From Owenia fusiformis (taxonomy: Eukaryota; Annelida; Polychaeta; Sabellida; Oweniidae), in contig CAIIXF020000011.1 in the NCBI GenBank assembly GCA_903813345.2, positions 563,001-627,000 of the forward strand: a DNA stretch of 64,000 nt, read 5' to 3'. Made by a program: the position numbers and the translations under genes. The notes under the pieces are model-generated. The model saw only the letters and a list, made by a program, of their open reading frames with translations, was not told the DNA's origin and did not search any database. Positions within the stretch are counted from its first letter, which is position 1. Every line of letters starts with the position of its first letter. Shown here piece by piece: positions 37,526 through 49,718 of the stretch.

Positions 37526-38123
37526 GAATAGAAATTACCAGATATTCCACATTTGATGCAGTGCCTGGGACTTGGGAAACGGACATTTTTCAAAAATACT
37601 GTTTTGCAGGAATAAATAAAGTACTAATATGCATCGATTGATTGTATCTATCCCTTCGTGTTGATGTAATTTAAAATGATTAAATGTACTTTACAGACAG
37701 TAGAAAATTAAATTTATATCGTTTCTTTATCTGGCTTTTTTCTTAATCCCAAATACATTGTACACTGTGGCTAGTCGATCAATGTGGATGCAGTCATGTA
37801 TATGCAATGTTTCGTGGGTTCTCGCGTACATTATAGTGAATGGGGTCGTTGAAAAAATATGACAGAAAATCAAGGTAAGTGATCTCAGAGTTTCTACCTA
37901 ACATATTGACTTGAAATCTTGCATACATATTCAATATACATAGTATGACAATGTGTGAAAGTTTCAGCTAGCATATTCCTGTTATAGGGAAGATATTTGA
38001 ACAATATTTCGTAAACGTCAACATATATGTATCAAATGGATTCAACTATGTATCATTTGGATTCAGAACGGTAACAAATGGATGCTATAATAAATTATGC
38101 TTTTATCATGATGATTTATTTAC

Positions 38124-38628
38124 AGATGGACAACTGGCCAGATTTTCTTTGTATCCATTGTTCGGATAAACATTCCTTATTCAGTGAAGTAATTAGCCAC
38201 ACCATTACAATACACCCTCATGAAGAATTGAAAATTGATAGACTTTATATGGACCCGTCAACTGGAAAATGCCATTACATACTGTTAATTTGAAAAACGG
38301 GTCCATAACATGTAATGATGACAATGAAGATGTTGAAATTAGGTACGCCAATCAAGTGAATTCAGAGCCCAAGAACCATAAACCCACTGAAATACCCACA
38401 GGTCAAGTTTCAGAGCCATTAACATTCCTTGAAAGTGACAATGAGCAGCCAACAGATGGACCATCTGTAAATCTTGGTGATTTTGTCAGCTCAGCTGAAA
38501 GAGCCTACAGATTCCTTGAAACAAATGACCCAAATTCAAGAATTATATCATCTATTTACATTTTTTTTGAAATCGTGGTAAGTGGAATCTTTCCAATTAC
38601 CAATATAGGATTATTATTGTTTTTTTGA
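38124..38628 (+). pseudogene. C2H2-like zinc-finger reading frame, shifted
   Basis: After an acceptor-like TTTATTTACAG, the frame reads MDNWPDFLCIHCSDKHSLFS, then HTITIHPHEELKIDRLY and DPSTGK, a C-x2-C...H-x4-H finger. The frame closes at 38293, but an overlapping frame from 38269 continues as a charged, unstructured stretch (DDNEDVEIRYANQVN, ESDNEQPTDGPSVNLGDF) to 38628. This suggests one frameshift or an unseen splice. I do not recognise the family. A possible upstream exon ends at AAAATCAAG/GTAAGT (37873), but its phase does not fit. Confidence 0.4.
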
Positions 38629-38825
38629 CACTGTGGACTATTTCACCGCTCCATGTGCCAAACAAGTAAGATGCAGAAAGGAAACTAAATACTTTTGGTT
38701 CATGGGCTTTCGTCTGTTTCATGGGAAGTTTCTGACTTCATTCATTCTGACTTCATTCATTTTTACTTTTAATTCTTATGATAATAAAATATATCTAGAC
38801 TTTAAGCCCAGTCATCCAGAATAAG

Positions 38826-38900
38826 CCGAGTCATCCAGAATAAGCCGAGTCATCCAGAATAAGCCGAGTCATCCAGAATAAACTGAGTCATCCAGAAAAA
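38826..38900. repeat. 19-bp tandem repeat
   Basis: CCGAGTCATCCAGAATAAG is repeated at 38826, 38845 and 38864, with diverged copies on each side. Confidence 0.85.
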
Positions 38901-39255
38901 GATGGATGGATGGATGGATGAAATAGGAAGGAGGGATAGGATAGAATAGGAAGGAACGATAGGATAGAATAGGGAAGGATGAGATAGAATAGAAAAGAAT
39001 AGAAAGGAATGATAGAATAGGAAGGAAAGGAAAGGATAGGAAGGATAGATAAGAAGGATAGGATAGGATAATATGGGATAGGATAGGAAGGATAGGATAG
39101 AATAAGAAGGAACGATAGGGTAGAGTAGGAAAGAAGGATAGGATAGAATAGGAAGGATAGGATAGGATAGGAAGGAAAAGATATGAAGGAAAAATAGATA
39201 GATAGATAGAAGGAAGGATAAGATAGGAAGGAAGGGTGGAAGGATGGATGGATTT
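38898..39255. repeat. GGATA / GGAAGGATAGAATA microsatellite
   Basis: A purine-rich stretch of GGATA, GAATA and GGAAG words with GATG at both ends. The long minus-strand frame across it (repeated SYPILSYP) is a repeat artefact. Confidence 0.92.
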
Positions 39256-39264
39256 TTCAACATT

Positions 39265-40090
39265 TTCTTCACTTCTCTTGACTTTCTATCAGGATATCAT
39301 AAGATCGATTTTTCTTGAAATTTCAAAACGCCATAACATAAGTCGGATCGAAATTTGGTTTGCAGATTCAGATCCCTTAGAAAATTCTATCCTTAATTCA
39401 TAACTCATACGTTAAATTTAGAGAAGTTTTTATTTTGACCTACTTTTCAGACACTATATCTCAAAAGTGGGTCAAAATATTTTCTGACAGCAAAAAGCTA
39501 ACACTATTAGCACACTCTTGGCTACATATATACCAAATTTCGAAGAATATAAGTAAAGTGTAGTGTCAGAATCGAAAAAATGAGGAAAAGCTTTGAATTT
39601 GACCTAGATGTTGACCTAGGCCCTGGACTGGACTTGGACCTAGACAAACAATGGACTTGGACCTGGACTGGACCTTGACTTGAACCTGGAAATGGACTGG
39701 AAAGGTATTTTTTCAATTTTTTCACTTTTCTTGACTTTCTATAAGGTTATCATCAGATCGATTTTTTCTCGAAACTTCAAAGCGTCATAACTTCCGAACC
39801 AGAGGTCGGATCAAAATTTGGTTTGCAGATTTGGATTCCTGAGAAAATTCTATTCTTAATTCATAACTCATACGTTGAATTTGGAGAACTTTTTATTTTG
39901 ACCTACTTTTCGGACGCCATATCTCAAAAGTGGGTCAAAATACTTTCTGACGGCAAAAGGCTAACACTATTAGCACACTCTTGGCTACTTGTATACATCA
40001 TTTCGAAGAATATAATTAAAGTGTAGTGTCAGAATCGCAAAAATAAGGAAAAACTTTGAATTTGACCTAGATTTTGACCTAGGCATTTTG
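39265..40090. repeat. Tandem duplication, ~450-bp unit
   Basis: The 350-bp block from TTCTTGACTTTCTAT to TTTGACCTAG occurs at 39272-39613 and 39727-40083. The two copies are separated by a run of GACTTGGACCTGGACTGGAC-type words. A weaker third copy lies near 40830-41165. Confidence 0.85.
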
Positions 40091-40219
40091 GTGTCCACAT
40101 TTTGAAGCTAGATGGCTTTTGAGGTTCCATTCTTTTAAAAGCTTTCATTGTATTTAGCTGAACTCAGTCTATATTTCGTATTTTTCACTTCAAAAAAATC
40201 TTTTTTCCCATTGACTTAA

Positions 40220-40791
40220 AGGGTGACGCATATCGTTTAGCAAATCGAACGCTCGTTTCTGGTGTTGCTCACCGTTTAGTATAAAAGGCCCGATCCCGGA
40301 ATAATACTCAAGGGTTCACAGGTTCGAGATCGTTGTGTCAACACCTCTAACTGTTATATAGCATAAGTATATTATAGATCGTCACACATTTATAAAAGGG
40401 TGATTTTTATTTTGACAAATCAATTCCACATTTATGGATGACGTTTCAGGATCTTCTATTTGTGTATAATAAGGAAAAATTGGCATCTAAATTTCCCCAT
40501 AACGTAATAGCACACAGCTTGGCATATGAAATATCCTACAAATGAAACAAAGCAAGACAAACCGGTTTCTAATACAAGGATTTATATTGGCTGTTGTACA
40601 TGTATTCTTTGAACGCAATCACTCTTTGGATAACGTTTTCAAAATCATTATAAACGGATTACTATATCTCAAAGACAATTTCAATAAACTGGATTTTACA
40701 GAACTCCCCTTATTTCTTAAAAATGGACTGATCCAGTTGATTCGCCTGGAGCCGCCATATTGTTTTTATACGGGATGCTAATCGGAACCCT
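40220..40791 (+). mobile_element. TTAA-flanked non-autonomous element (Kolobok-like), copy 1
   Basis: A 572-bp unit with TTAA on both sides and short inverted ends (AGGGT...ACCCT), a pattern known for Kolobok transposons. A near-identical 581-bp copy is at 54454-55034. A 79-codon frame (40542-40781) starts MKQSKTNRFLIQGF and ends YCFYTGC. It encodes the same peptide in both copies but has no domain I recognise. Confidence 0.72.
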
Positions 40792-41268
40792 TTAACATGG
40801 GCACCAAATTTAGCGATTTTTGAGCTTTCAAAACGCAATAACTTCCGAACCGGAAGTCGGATTTCTTAGATCATTCTACACTTATTTCATAACTCTCATA
40901 TTGAATTTGGAGAATTTTTTGTTCTGACCTATTTTCCCGACACCATATCTCAAAATCGGTAACAGTAATCAAAAATCTGATGGCCTATTAATGAAAGGGC
41001 TGTTTCTAAGCTACATGATAAAAAAAGACAAAGTTGTTTCGATAAATAACGACGAAGATAATAGACATATTTAAGATTTGACCTAGTTCTCGACCTTTGA
41101 CCTAGATAAAAAAAATTGACCCAATTTCCGAGAAACTAGATACTGGACCTAAATTGACCATATACAGGACTTGACTCAATGTCTTCTAGTTAAGGAGGAA
41201 ACGTGTGTAGAAGAATAAAGAAGAAGAATACTGACAAAAGCTATAGACTCCAGATTTACATCTGGAAT

Positions 41269-41457
41269 CTAATAAAAATGGTCCTGATCAACACAGGCTT
41301 CGCTATAAGTATTGCAGTAGCACATTGGTGGAGGAGGCCTTGGTTCTTTACCATGCGTTTTTAGTGCGCTTTTGCTATTGAAAAGGTTGCCGCATTCATC
41401 GCACATGTGGCGTGTTGGGGCAGTTTCCTCCACTGGCTGTACGACAACCAGATCCAT
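41269..41457 (-). pseudogene. C2H2 zinc-finger exon-like frame
   Basis: After an acceptor-like TTTTTTGTAG (minus strand) the frame starts MDLVVVQPVEETAPTRHMCD and encodes one finger, CDECGNLFNSKSALKTH, followed by a proline-rich stretch and a stop. A single finger alone suggests a gene fragment. It mirrors the frame at 38124 within the same inverted-repeat-bounded segment. Confidence 0.45.
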
Positions 41458-42215
41458 CTACAAAAAAGTTGTGATATATATTGAAAATAAAATCAAGATG
41501 TCCATCATCTTGAGTAAACATCAGATTATCGTCTGGCATCAAATATTCACCATATACTACTGTAAAATTATATTTTTGTTGAATTATTGTCCCAACTCAA
41601 GTTTATATGTAACCATATTTGTTTCTTCCTGATGTATCCAATGAGAGCGTTTAAGAAATATATGTAAAATATTAAAAATACAAACATTCAAAATGATTCA
41701 ATTAAAACCTAGCCAGTCTGTTCATTGAATCCAATTAGAACGTCTACTAATCCACATGATACATCATAATTAAATTGCTTTTTTAAAGCGGATATTTCAT
41801 ACCATAACCCCAAAAATATTATAAAATGCGTTGTATTTGTATTTTACTTCACACAGACATATTTGTGTACGTGAAATAATTATATTACTTGAATGTTTTA
41901 TTCCCCATTATAAGGTAAACCTATGGCAATTATACATACCTTCTCACAGCTATGAGCGAGGTGATAAAACTGGTCGAGTGAACTCGTTTGAGTTATCTAT
42001 TCGCTGTAAAATTATCAGAGAATGTGTGTTTATAGCGTTAATTTGGTTTGGTAAATCAATGAAGTATGATATACACGGATGAGTAAATGTAGATTATTTA
42101 AACAAAAGTGCAAATTTCTTCCATTGAAAAGTACAGAGGCGGGTACTCACGAAACATTACATGTGCTTGACTGCATCCACATAGATCGACTAGCCACAGT
42201 GTTGTACAGTATGTA

Positions 42216-42500
42216 CACGTAGGGCTTAGACCCGAAATCCAAGATTTCTGACCATGAAATTCATTCTTGGCGTTTGAAACTTGATTCAGAAGTTAGATTG
42301 TCAAAACAAAACGATTTTGCATACGGATCCTGCTTGATTCATCCAGACAGAGTCCCTGATCTGATTTCCAAAAGGGCTCTAGAAAGGGGGTTTCGTTGTC
42401 CGGTACTTTCCCACATAAAATGATTGTACCGTTTGAAAGAACAGACTTCCCTCTTAAAGAAAACACCTCTTCTATTGATAGAAACAGGGGCAAAAGGCAC
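42216..42500. other. Intergenic, nothing recognised
   Basis: No supported gene or element. Confidence 0.3.
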
Positions 42501-43060
42501 CAAAACGGGGTTAGACAAGGTGGCATTTTTGAAGTCTCACTTTCTTGTCATCACGATTCCAGGTAAACCATCAGACGGATTTACTTCAAATTTTCACACA
42601 TGTTACATGGTAAGAAGTTCTAGAGCTGATTAACTTTGCGGCAAGAGAGATCTTGCATTCTGGCAGCCATCTTGGAATTTTTTTTAGATAAATATTGTCA
42701 TCGTGATTTCACAAAAACCACGTAACAGATGTACTTCAAATGTTCACACATGTTACATGGTAAAATGTCCCAGACCTCATTATTTTTTCGGTGTCCATCT
42801 TGCATTCTGGCAGCCATCTTCGACGTTTTAAGATAAATCTTGTAATCACGATTTCAGGAAAACTAAACGGATTTACTTCAAATTTTCACACATATGACAT
42901 GGTAAGGAGTTCTAGAGCTAATTAACCTTTCGACGGCCATCTTGCATTCTGGCGGCCATCTTGGAAGTTTTTTTGGATAAATCTTGTCATCGTGATTCCA
43001 GGAAAACCACTTTACTGATTTTCTTGAAACTTTCACACATGTTACATGATTCCAAACTTG
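42500..43060. repeat. Tandem repeat, ~145-bp unit, about four copies
   Basis: CATCTTGCATTCTGGCAGCC plus ATCTTGGA, then TTGTCATCGTGATT and TTCACACATGTTACATGGTA, recur from 42500 to 43050. Confidence 0.8.
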
Positions 43061-45234
43061 TCATGCTGAGAGAACATTGTACATATTTGAAAAGAATATC
43101 AATAAAAAAGAACTTTGACATTATATGCCCCTATTGTGGATGCATCATTTGGGATGATTTTTGGCCAAAATCCTTGAACAGGTCTGTTTGATATCATATT
43201 TTATATTGATAGAAACATGGACAAGAGGCGCTACAATTGGGTAACATAAGGTGATATTCTAAAATACATATTTTTACTCTGCTTCTGTACTTTATACCAC
43301 TTAAATGCATTTTGTGTATGACATCGATTGATTTTTAGAATAAATAACTACATTTCATCAAAAAGAAAAAAGATTATTGAAAACTTCAAACATTTCTTTG
43401 AAATCCATTATTGCACAGCGATTTTTTGAGAGCGAAATGTATGCTAAACTGGCCTTGATCTGAGTATATAACGGAATTAAAGCTCTTTTAAAAGAAAATA
43501 TAAATGTGTGGAAAATCCTTCACTGTGCATCATGTCATAGAAATGTTCTTCATGTAGTTGAATTATCTTCTGGACAGGTGATCACACAGAAGGAGAGACC
43601 TGCGTGTCATATTCTTACTAAATATAAACAAAAATGAGAAAGGAAAAAAGTGTAAAGCAACCTAGTGGGAAAAGCAAACTCTAAAGTGTAAAACTGGCAA
43701 ACAAAAATCAAACCTGAATATCCCAAAACAATAATCTAATATGGGAATAAACAGTATACACACCGTTCAATGACCAATTCCTCATCAACGACCACAACTC
43801 CAAGGGACATTCCATTCATACTGAAGTCATTAAAATACATAATGAAGAAAAATTGAAAATAATGATATCCAATACTCATAAGATCAAAAATAGTCGTAGA
43901 TACTAGTACTCATAAAAGCTGCAGATAACGTTTCTTCATCGGGAAAGCAAGCTGTCTCTTAGTCAGATATTAACTAACGAGCTGGTTGAGAGCACCAGCA
44001 TGTCAAACTATGTGAATGGGCTCTGTATCCACAATGTTGCGAGTTCGTGACACGTGTGCTCTTTGTGTTTATTAATCAACAAAAATCACTTAAACCTGCA
44101 CTAAAACGGTGTGTCAGATCGATATAAGTATAGGGTTTGGAAACTAATTGTACCAACAAAAAAAAACTTACAAAACACTGCTACAATATCAACATAAGCT
44201 TTCAATAGTAGTGACGATGCAGAAACATGCAAAATGTCACCACACCTTGTTAAGTTTACAGTACACATTAACTACTGCACAGTGTCAAGATAAACGTTCG
44301 AAGCTATAATAATATGTCACCCACTCACTAGTGGTGGTGACATAAAAATAATGTATAGAAAAATCTACTGAACCAAAATAAACTATGTGATAGAAGTTAA
44401 ACTGATTGTTTACTCTAAGTTTTCAACTAAATATACGAAAAGAAAAAATCATTTTATGTTATATAAAATCAAATAAATTAATTATATTTTTTTTCGTAGT
44501 GTTAGTTACATGCACCAGTAATAATAAACCTGTTTATAAAGTGGTGTTAACTAGACTATATAATTTAAAAGTCATGAAAGTAATAATAAACCTGTTTATA
44601 AAGTGGTCTTAATAACTAGAGTAAAGAATTTAACGGTCGTAAAACATAAAAAAATATACCAGGAAGCGACCATTGCGAATGTAAATGTATAAAGCACGGA
44701 TGCCATAGGAAACGGAACAAAAGTTATAACAGAACCTAGCATGGAGAAAGTGTAACTGGTAAATTGTAATAAAATTAGTATAGATCATGATCTAACATGA
44801 CATAGTATGCCTTACAACTCATAAATAAATAAATAAATAAATATCTTATGTGCACTGATATTTCCATCCAGAGAGTGATGGTGTTTGCCCTGAACTAACT
44901 TCTCATAACAATGCTTCTCCCATGGGTCCCGCTACCAAATTGAGAGATAAAGGAGAGGATTTATACATTTTCAACAAATGATCTGTTGTTCTGAAATACA
45001 CTCTCGCCTAGGTCCAGCAATTTTAAACAGTTCCTGTGAGTGTATGTGCATATGAATATTTTATTACTTCATTCCAAACCCCCAGACCGAGACAGTCAAC
45101 CTAAATGAATACAGGTTCATAGTCACTGCCATTATGTTCATTTTATTTAACTAGAGTGTAAAAATGAATATTTTGTTCGCAAAAATGTATCCATTGCTCC
45201 CAATGGCAAATATGCCAGTGATTAATTAAGCATT
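43061..45234. other. Intergenic, mostly featureless
   Basis: No supported gene. A ~70-bp direct duplication (AATAATAAACCTGTTTATAA) lies at 44518-44610, and a small hairpin (CCCACTCACTAGTGGTGG) near 44320. Confidence 0.4.
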
Positions 45235-45236
45235 TA

Positions 45237-46267
45237 CAGGGTGTTCCATATGTTTCAGGAATGATGTTGTGTTTTTGACACAATGTGTCTAAACATGTTT
45301 TGAATAAGTTGGGAAAGTTTCATATCGTGAAGTTCAGTAGTCTTAATTATATGGTTGCTGTAGTAACCTAGGGGTAGGGTAGGTGGAGCAGGTGTAACAA
45401 CGCGCACAATATATGAAAAATTGGTAAAAATAGTTTTTTTCGTACGAAGTGTGACTAAGTATTAGGTTGTCAGAGTTGTATCAAACTTGTCAGTAATTAA
45501 ACAAAAATGAAGGTGGATTCCAAGAAAGTAAAAGAATGTCACCACCCTTGATCACATCACAATTTAAACACCTGTCATGTCATGAGTCACAAAGGAGAAT
45601 AAACACAGGTCATTTTGGACGAGCGGCCATCTTGAAAAGTGAAAAAGTCATTAGCAAAGGAAAACCTTCGACTTAGGCAACACACAACAATCTGTGTCAA
45701 GACATGACATGTGTGAATAATAGTTTTCTGCAGCAGACACAATTAAACTCCTAACGAAACCTCATGGGGACTCAATTATGGCAACCTCTAGAGTGTATGA
45801 GTGGTACAAGTGGTTCAAATCTGGAAGGGAAACTGAGACCAATTATCCAAAATGTGGACATCTGAGAACAGTGAGAGCGCTAACTAATGCGGAAGGGATA
45901 TATGCTGAAATAATGATGATGGCTTATAAAGGGTGTGATAACATTTTTAATTTCCAGGAATCCACCTTTATTCTTTTTAATTTCCAACAAGTTTAATGCG
46001 ACTATGACAATTTAATACTTTGAACACTTTATACAAAAACTACTATTTTTACAAAAATGTCATATTTTGCGTATTGTTACACCTGCTCCACCTACCCTAC
46101 CCCTAGGTTACTATAGCAACCATAGTATTCAGTCTACTGAGTTTCATGATATGAAACTTTTCCAACTTATTCACAACATATTTGGACACATTTTGTCAAA
46201 AATCAGCTAGATTGAAAAGAAAACAAATAAAATACAGCATCATTCCTGAAACATATGGAACACCCTG
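45237..46267 (+). mobile_element. Mariner-like transposon relic, internally deleted
   Basis: Inverted ends begin CAGGGTGTTCCATATG (45237) and end CATATGGAACACCCTG (46267), with TA outside both. The arms also share a distinctive CCTAGGGGTAGGGTAGGTGG block at about 45368 and, inverted, at 46087. A frame at 45778 starts MATSRVYEWYKWFKSGRE, like the second helix-turn-helix of mariner transposases. The catalytic DDE region is missing. Confidence 0.78.
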
Positions 46268-46830
46268 TATAGTGTATTATGTGACACAAAAATATCATGG
46301 TGATATCGAATTTCATTAATCTAATATCAGGTATTAAGAAAACTCTAAGCGATTAACAAATTAAACAATCCAAAACAATGATACTCGCAATAATATATAA
46401 CAGATAGATGTATTATAGAGTACGTATAGAGAATACCACTTTATATTCAATTAAAATGACGTCACTTCACTTAATTCCCGGGAATTTAGTAAAACGTATT
46501 TTCATCCGATATGACATGTAGATTGTGAATTAGTATCAGGATGTCCCCCCAAGAAAAGGTTCATTAGTGTATAACAAACGCGGGATAACGATTTTACAAA
46601 TGTATTCAAAATGTCAATTAATGAAAGCACGAAGACAATGGAGTTTAACATGGAAGATCCGAATCTAATTTTTATATTTTATGGCCGGTGTGACAGAGAT
46701 GAGATCGTAAATTATAACATAATATAACGGGTGTTAAGCCACGATGATACCATGAGCACAAGCTTTGAGGATCCGCGTTGTTTGAACCTACCGCCGAGCT
46801 CACTTATACATCAAGACCCGTTACACAGTC
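46268..46830. other. Intergenic, nothing recognised
   Basis: No supported gene or repeat. Confidence 0.3.
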
Positions 46831-46837
46831 ATGGTAC

Positions 46838-47000
46838 CGCCGGGGGGGGGGGGGGTGTATAGGGGGTGTTTGGAATCCATAATATACAATACTTTTCAGC
46901 TCTCTTGTACCATATACAATATTTTTCACCCCTTTTATATCATATACAATATTTTTCACAGCTCTCATACCATATACGATATTTTACAAATGTTCAAGTG
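46838..47000. repeat. G run and CATATACAATATTTTTCAC repeats
   Basis: A G14 run is followed by four imperfect ~35-bp units around ACCATATACAATATTTTTCA. Confidence 0.7.
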
Positions 47001-49109
47001 AAAGACAATATACGATAATTTTGAAACTGCTGTTGATTAAAGTTTGGATATTTACAAGGAAATAATATTAGGAGAACCAATGTGCTACAGTTAATGTATT
47101 ATCATAAGGCAAATACACTGCACATACACACCACAAATTGATTCATTTATTGCATTATGAATAAGACACCATTCGGGTACATCAGATTTTCAGCTATTTA
47201 TGGAATAAGATTCATGACTTCTCTTTGTTAATTTTACAATCTACTTTGACCAAAACACAAATGCCATAACTATTCAAAATTAGCACAAACGTGCATCGCT
47301 GGAATGGGTGGAAATCGTGTCAGTGTACCTGTTTCTTATGACTTACTTTTCCATGGATTATATAAATGTCAATGGAGTCCTTCACAGGGAAAAAAAATAT
47401 TAAAACATAATTGATGCAAAATTGAGAATGTGGAATAAAATATTCATCATGTGTTCTTTGAAAATAAAAGGAAGTAATGCGCTCGCCATTATGATCTCCC
47501 CATGAAAAAAATCAATTCATCTGATTCGATTTTCAAAATAAGTATACTGCTTTTATTATTACAGTTTTATGCACGTTAGTATCTTGTATCCTATATTCAG
47601 CACTGTATTGATGTATTGGCCACTCATGCATTAGGCTCATATTTCAATCAACAAACTAGTATAATATAAATCTCATACTCTTTGAACTATTACCATAAAA
47701 GTGAAGCATGGTATTGCTCATTTTGAAGGTCTCATGTTATTGCACAGAGTTGCAAACCCTTCTTATCAAAAGCCCATGGATTATCAAGTCTTTAGTTCAG
47801 TTTATCAGACCATCGTGTTACAAATCGTGATAATAGTTGCGATTGGATTATAATGAGCATGATCTGAAAGATTCTGAAAAATCACCGTTTTGCTTGTGAA
47901 AAACGACCATGATGTTACTCATATATTGACAATAGTATTGTTGGAAATGGGGCAATTTTCAAGAAAACAATATGTCCACTCCATCATAACATAAAAGGAT
48001 TTTCGAGATAACCACCATTACTCACTCTATGAACTGATATTGTGCGAAACTGTGACAATCGTCACGCGTGAAAACGTCACGGTTATAGTATTGAACTCAA
48101 AGCAGTAATTAGCCATTTTTATAAATCCCCAGATGGATTGGTTTAATTTTATATGATGACCCATATTCCTAAAACACATGTTTAACAGTTATTCAGTAAT
48201 AACACATAAATATCAACTCATAGACAAGGAAACGATAACAGCTAACGAATTTGCCCTTTGGTAAATGTGCTTTTTACATTTTATACGTCTTTACAATAAT
48301 ACGTAACATGCAAGCAAATGATAAGTTATTTGGGAATTCCATAAGCATAATTTATCGGAAAAGTCATAATAAAAAATGTTATATGAAGAATTAGAAAAGG
48401 GACCTTTCTGATTCATGATTGAATGACGTTAATGTCATTTGGAATGAACATGTATACAGACAATACAGTTATATGTAGTTGTCCTGCTGTTTGTGGTGCA
48501 TGCAGGAAAGACTTCACTACGTCACCCTGCAGCTGGTCTACGTCCATAGTAAAAGTTTCTCAAATTATAAAAACAAATCAAAGTGTCTTACCTCATACTA
48601 TAAGAGATTAAAAGGGAACTAGGGTGACTGGTTGCTTGACGACATGGTATTTGCACCATCGATGTAAAATGTAAAAATGCTGGTTTCTTGAATCAGTGAG
48701 GGGTTTTGGTGAAGTTGATTTAAAAAGATAAATAATGTGGTGTGCACATAGTTATTAAAATAGAAAAGATGTGTCAGTACATATAAACTATGATTGCATA
48801 TGAGTCCACATATGTAACATGTACGTAACTGCTTTTTCCACAGAGATAGTGAAACACGGCACGTTTCTGCTATTTATGCTTTATGTCGAGTTTTGACGGA
48901 AAATTAAACATAAAGATGATATGAACGTGTAATAGAAGGAACATATTTGATAATAAAGTAATAATAACAATAATAGGCATATCAGATATATTTACTCCAA
49001 TATTTTGTCCGTTAATCCATAAAATTGTCATTGATATGATTAAATTTCAATGTTACTAATTTTTTTGTGTTCCATAACCTAGCTTTTGAACTTCTGCACT
49101 TTCCAGATA
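47001..49109. other. Intergenic, nothing recognised
   Basis: Over 2 kb of AT-rich DNA. One short frame with several cysteines (48423-48611) shows no known spacing pattern or splice support. Confidence 0.35.
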
Positions 49110-49718
49110 TACAGAGTGTCCCAAAATATCCCCCCTAGGCAGACATGAACCAATTTCTCCATAGTATGTGTCATATATCATTTTAAGCCATTTTTGCAAA
49201 ATATGATGGTTCAAATGGTAAAAAGTAACAGGCATTTCAAAAATTAGCGTTTTTCCAAAAAGTTCATTTCAGTATACTGGAAACAGCCCTGACCTGAATG
49301 TGACAGAAAATGTGGATGCTATTCTGGAAGATAGGATGGATATTGAGTTCTAAAAAGATGACGTTTAGGGTAGATACTCCAAGGAAACTCTTCTTATGCC
49401 TTAAAAGTTTTATGAGGATTACAAAACGCCATATCCCTATTTGAAGTCTGTTTAAGGTCATATATGGAAAGTATTGCTGCTGTTAACATGGCGGCTAAGG
49501 AGACACATCGACTATTGTTTTGGTGTAAAACTGACTTTAATTTTGGCCAAACACTAACTTTTTAAATTCCTATAACTTTTTTTCCATTTGTGAGTTGAAC
49601 CATGATACTCGACAAATTAATGTAACTTTGGATGAGCTTTAACATGATATATAACACATACTATGAGGACACTGGAATATGTCTGCCTAGGGGGCCCATA
49701 CTTTCGGTACACCCTGTA
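49110..49718 (+). mobile_element. Mariner/Tc1 relic with long inverted ends
   Basis: Ends TACAGAGTGTCCCAAAATAT and GGTACACCCTGTA, with CCCCCCTAGGCAGACAT pairing with ATGTCTGCCTAGGGGG. Further in, CATAGTATGTGTCATATATC is inverted near 49650. A short stretch reads NSPDLNVTENVDAILEDRM, the SPDLNPIEN-W motif near the third catalytic position of Tc1/mariner enzymes. The rest of the transposase is gone. Confidence 0.75.

Larger units (their letters stand above)
37745..42215. mobile_element. Possible 4.5-kb element bounded by ~85-bp inverted repeats
   Basis: CTGTGGCTAGTCGATC, ATGTGGATGCAGTCA and AATGTTTCGTG occur at 37760-37815. They occur as reverse complements, in mirrored order and spacing, at 42140-42215. 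The enclosed DNA holds two zinc-finger-like reading frames, each pointing inward from its own end and each starting at an AG followed by ATGGA. It also holds microsatellites, a duplicated 350-bp block and a TTAA-flanked element. I did not find a target duplication, and the ends are only approximate. It could instead be two solo copies of a smaller repeat. Confidence 0.45.

Noticed and set aside
38850-39272. 140-codon minus-strand frame rich in SYPILSYP
   Set aside because: It is a GGATA-type microsatellite read as protein.
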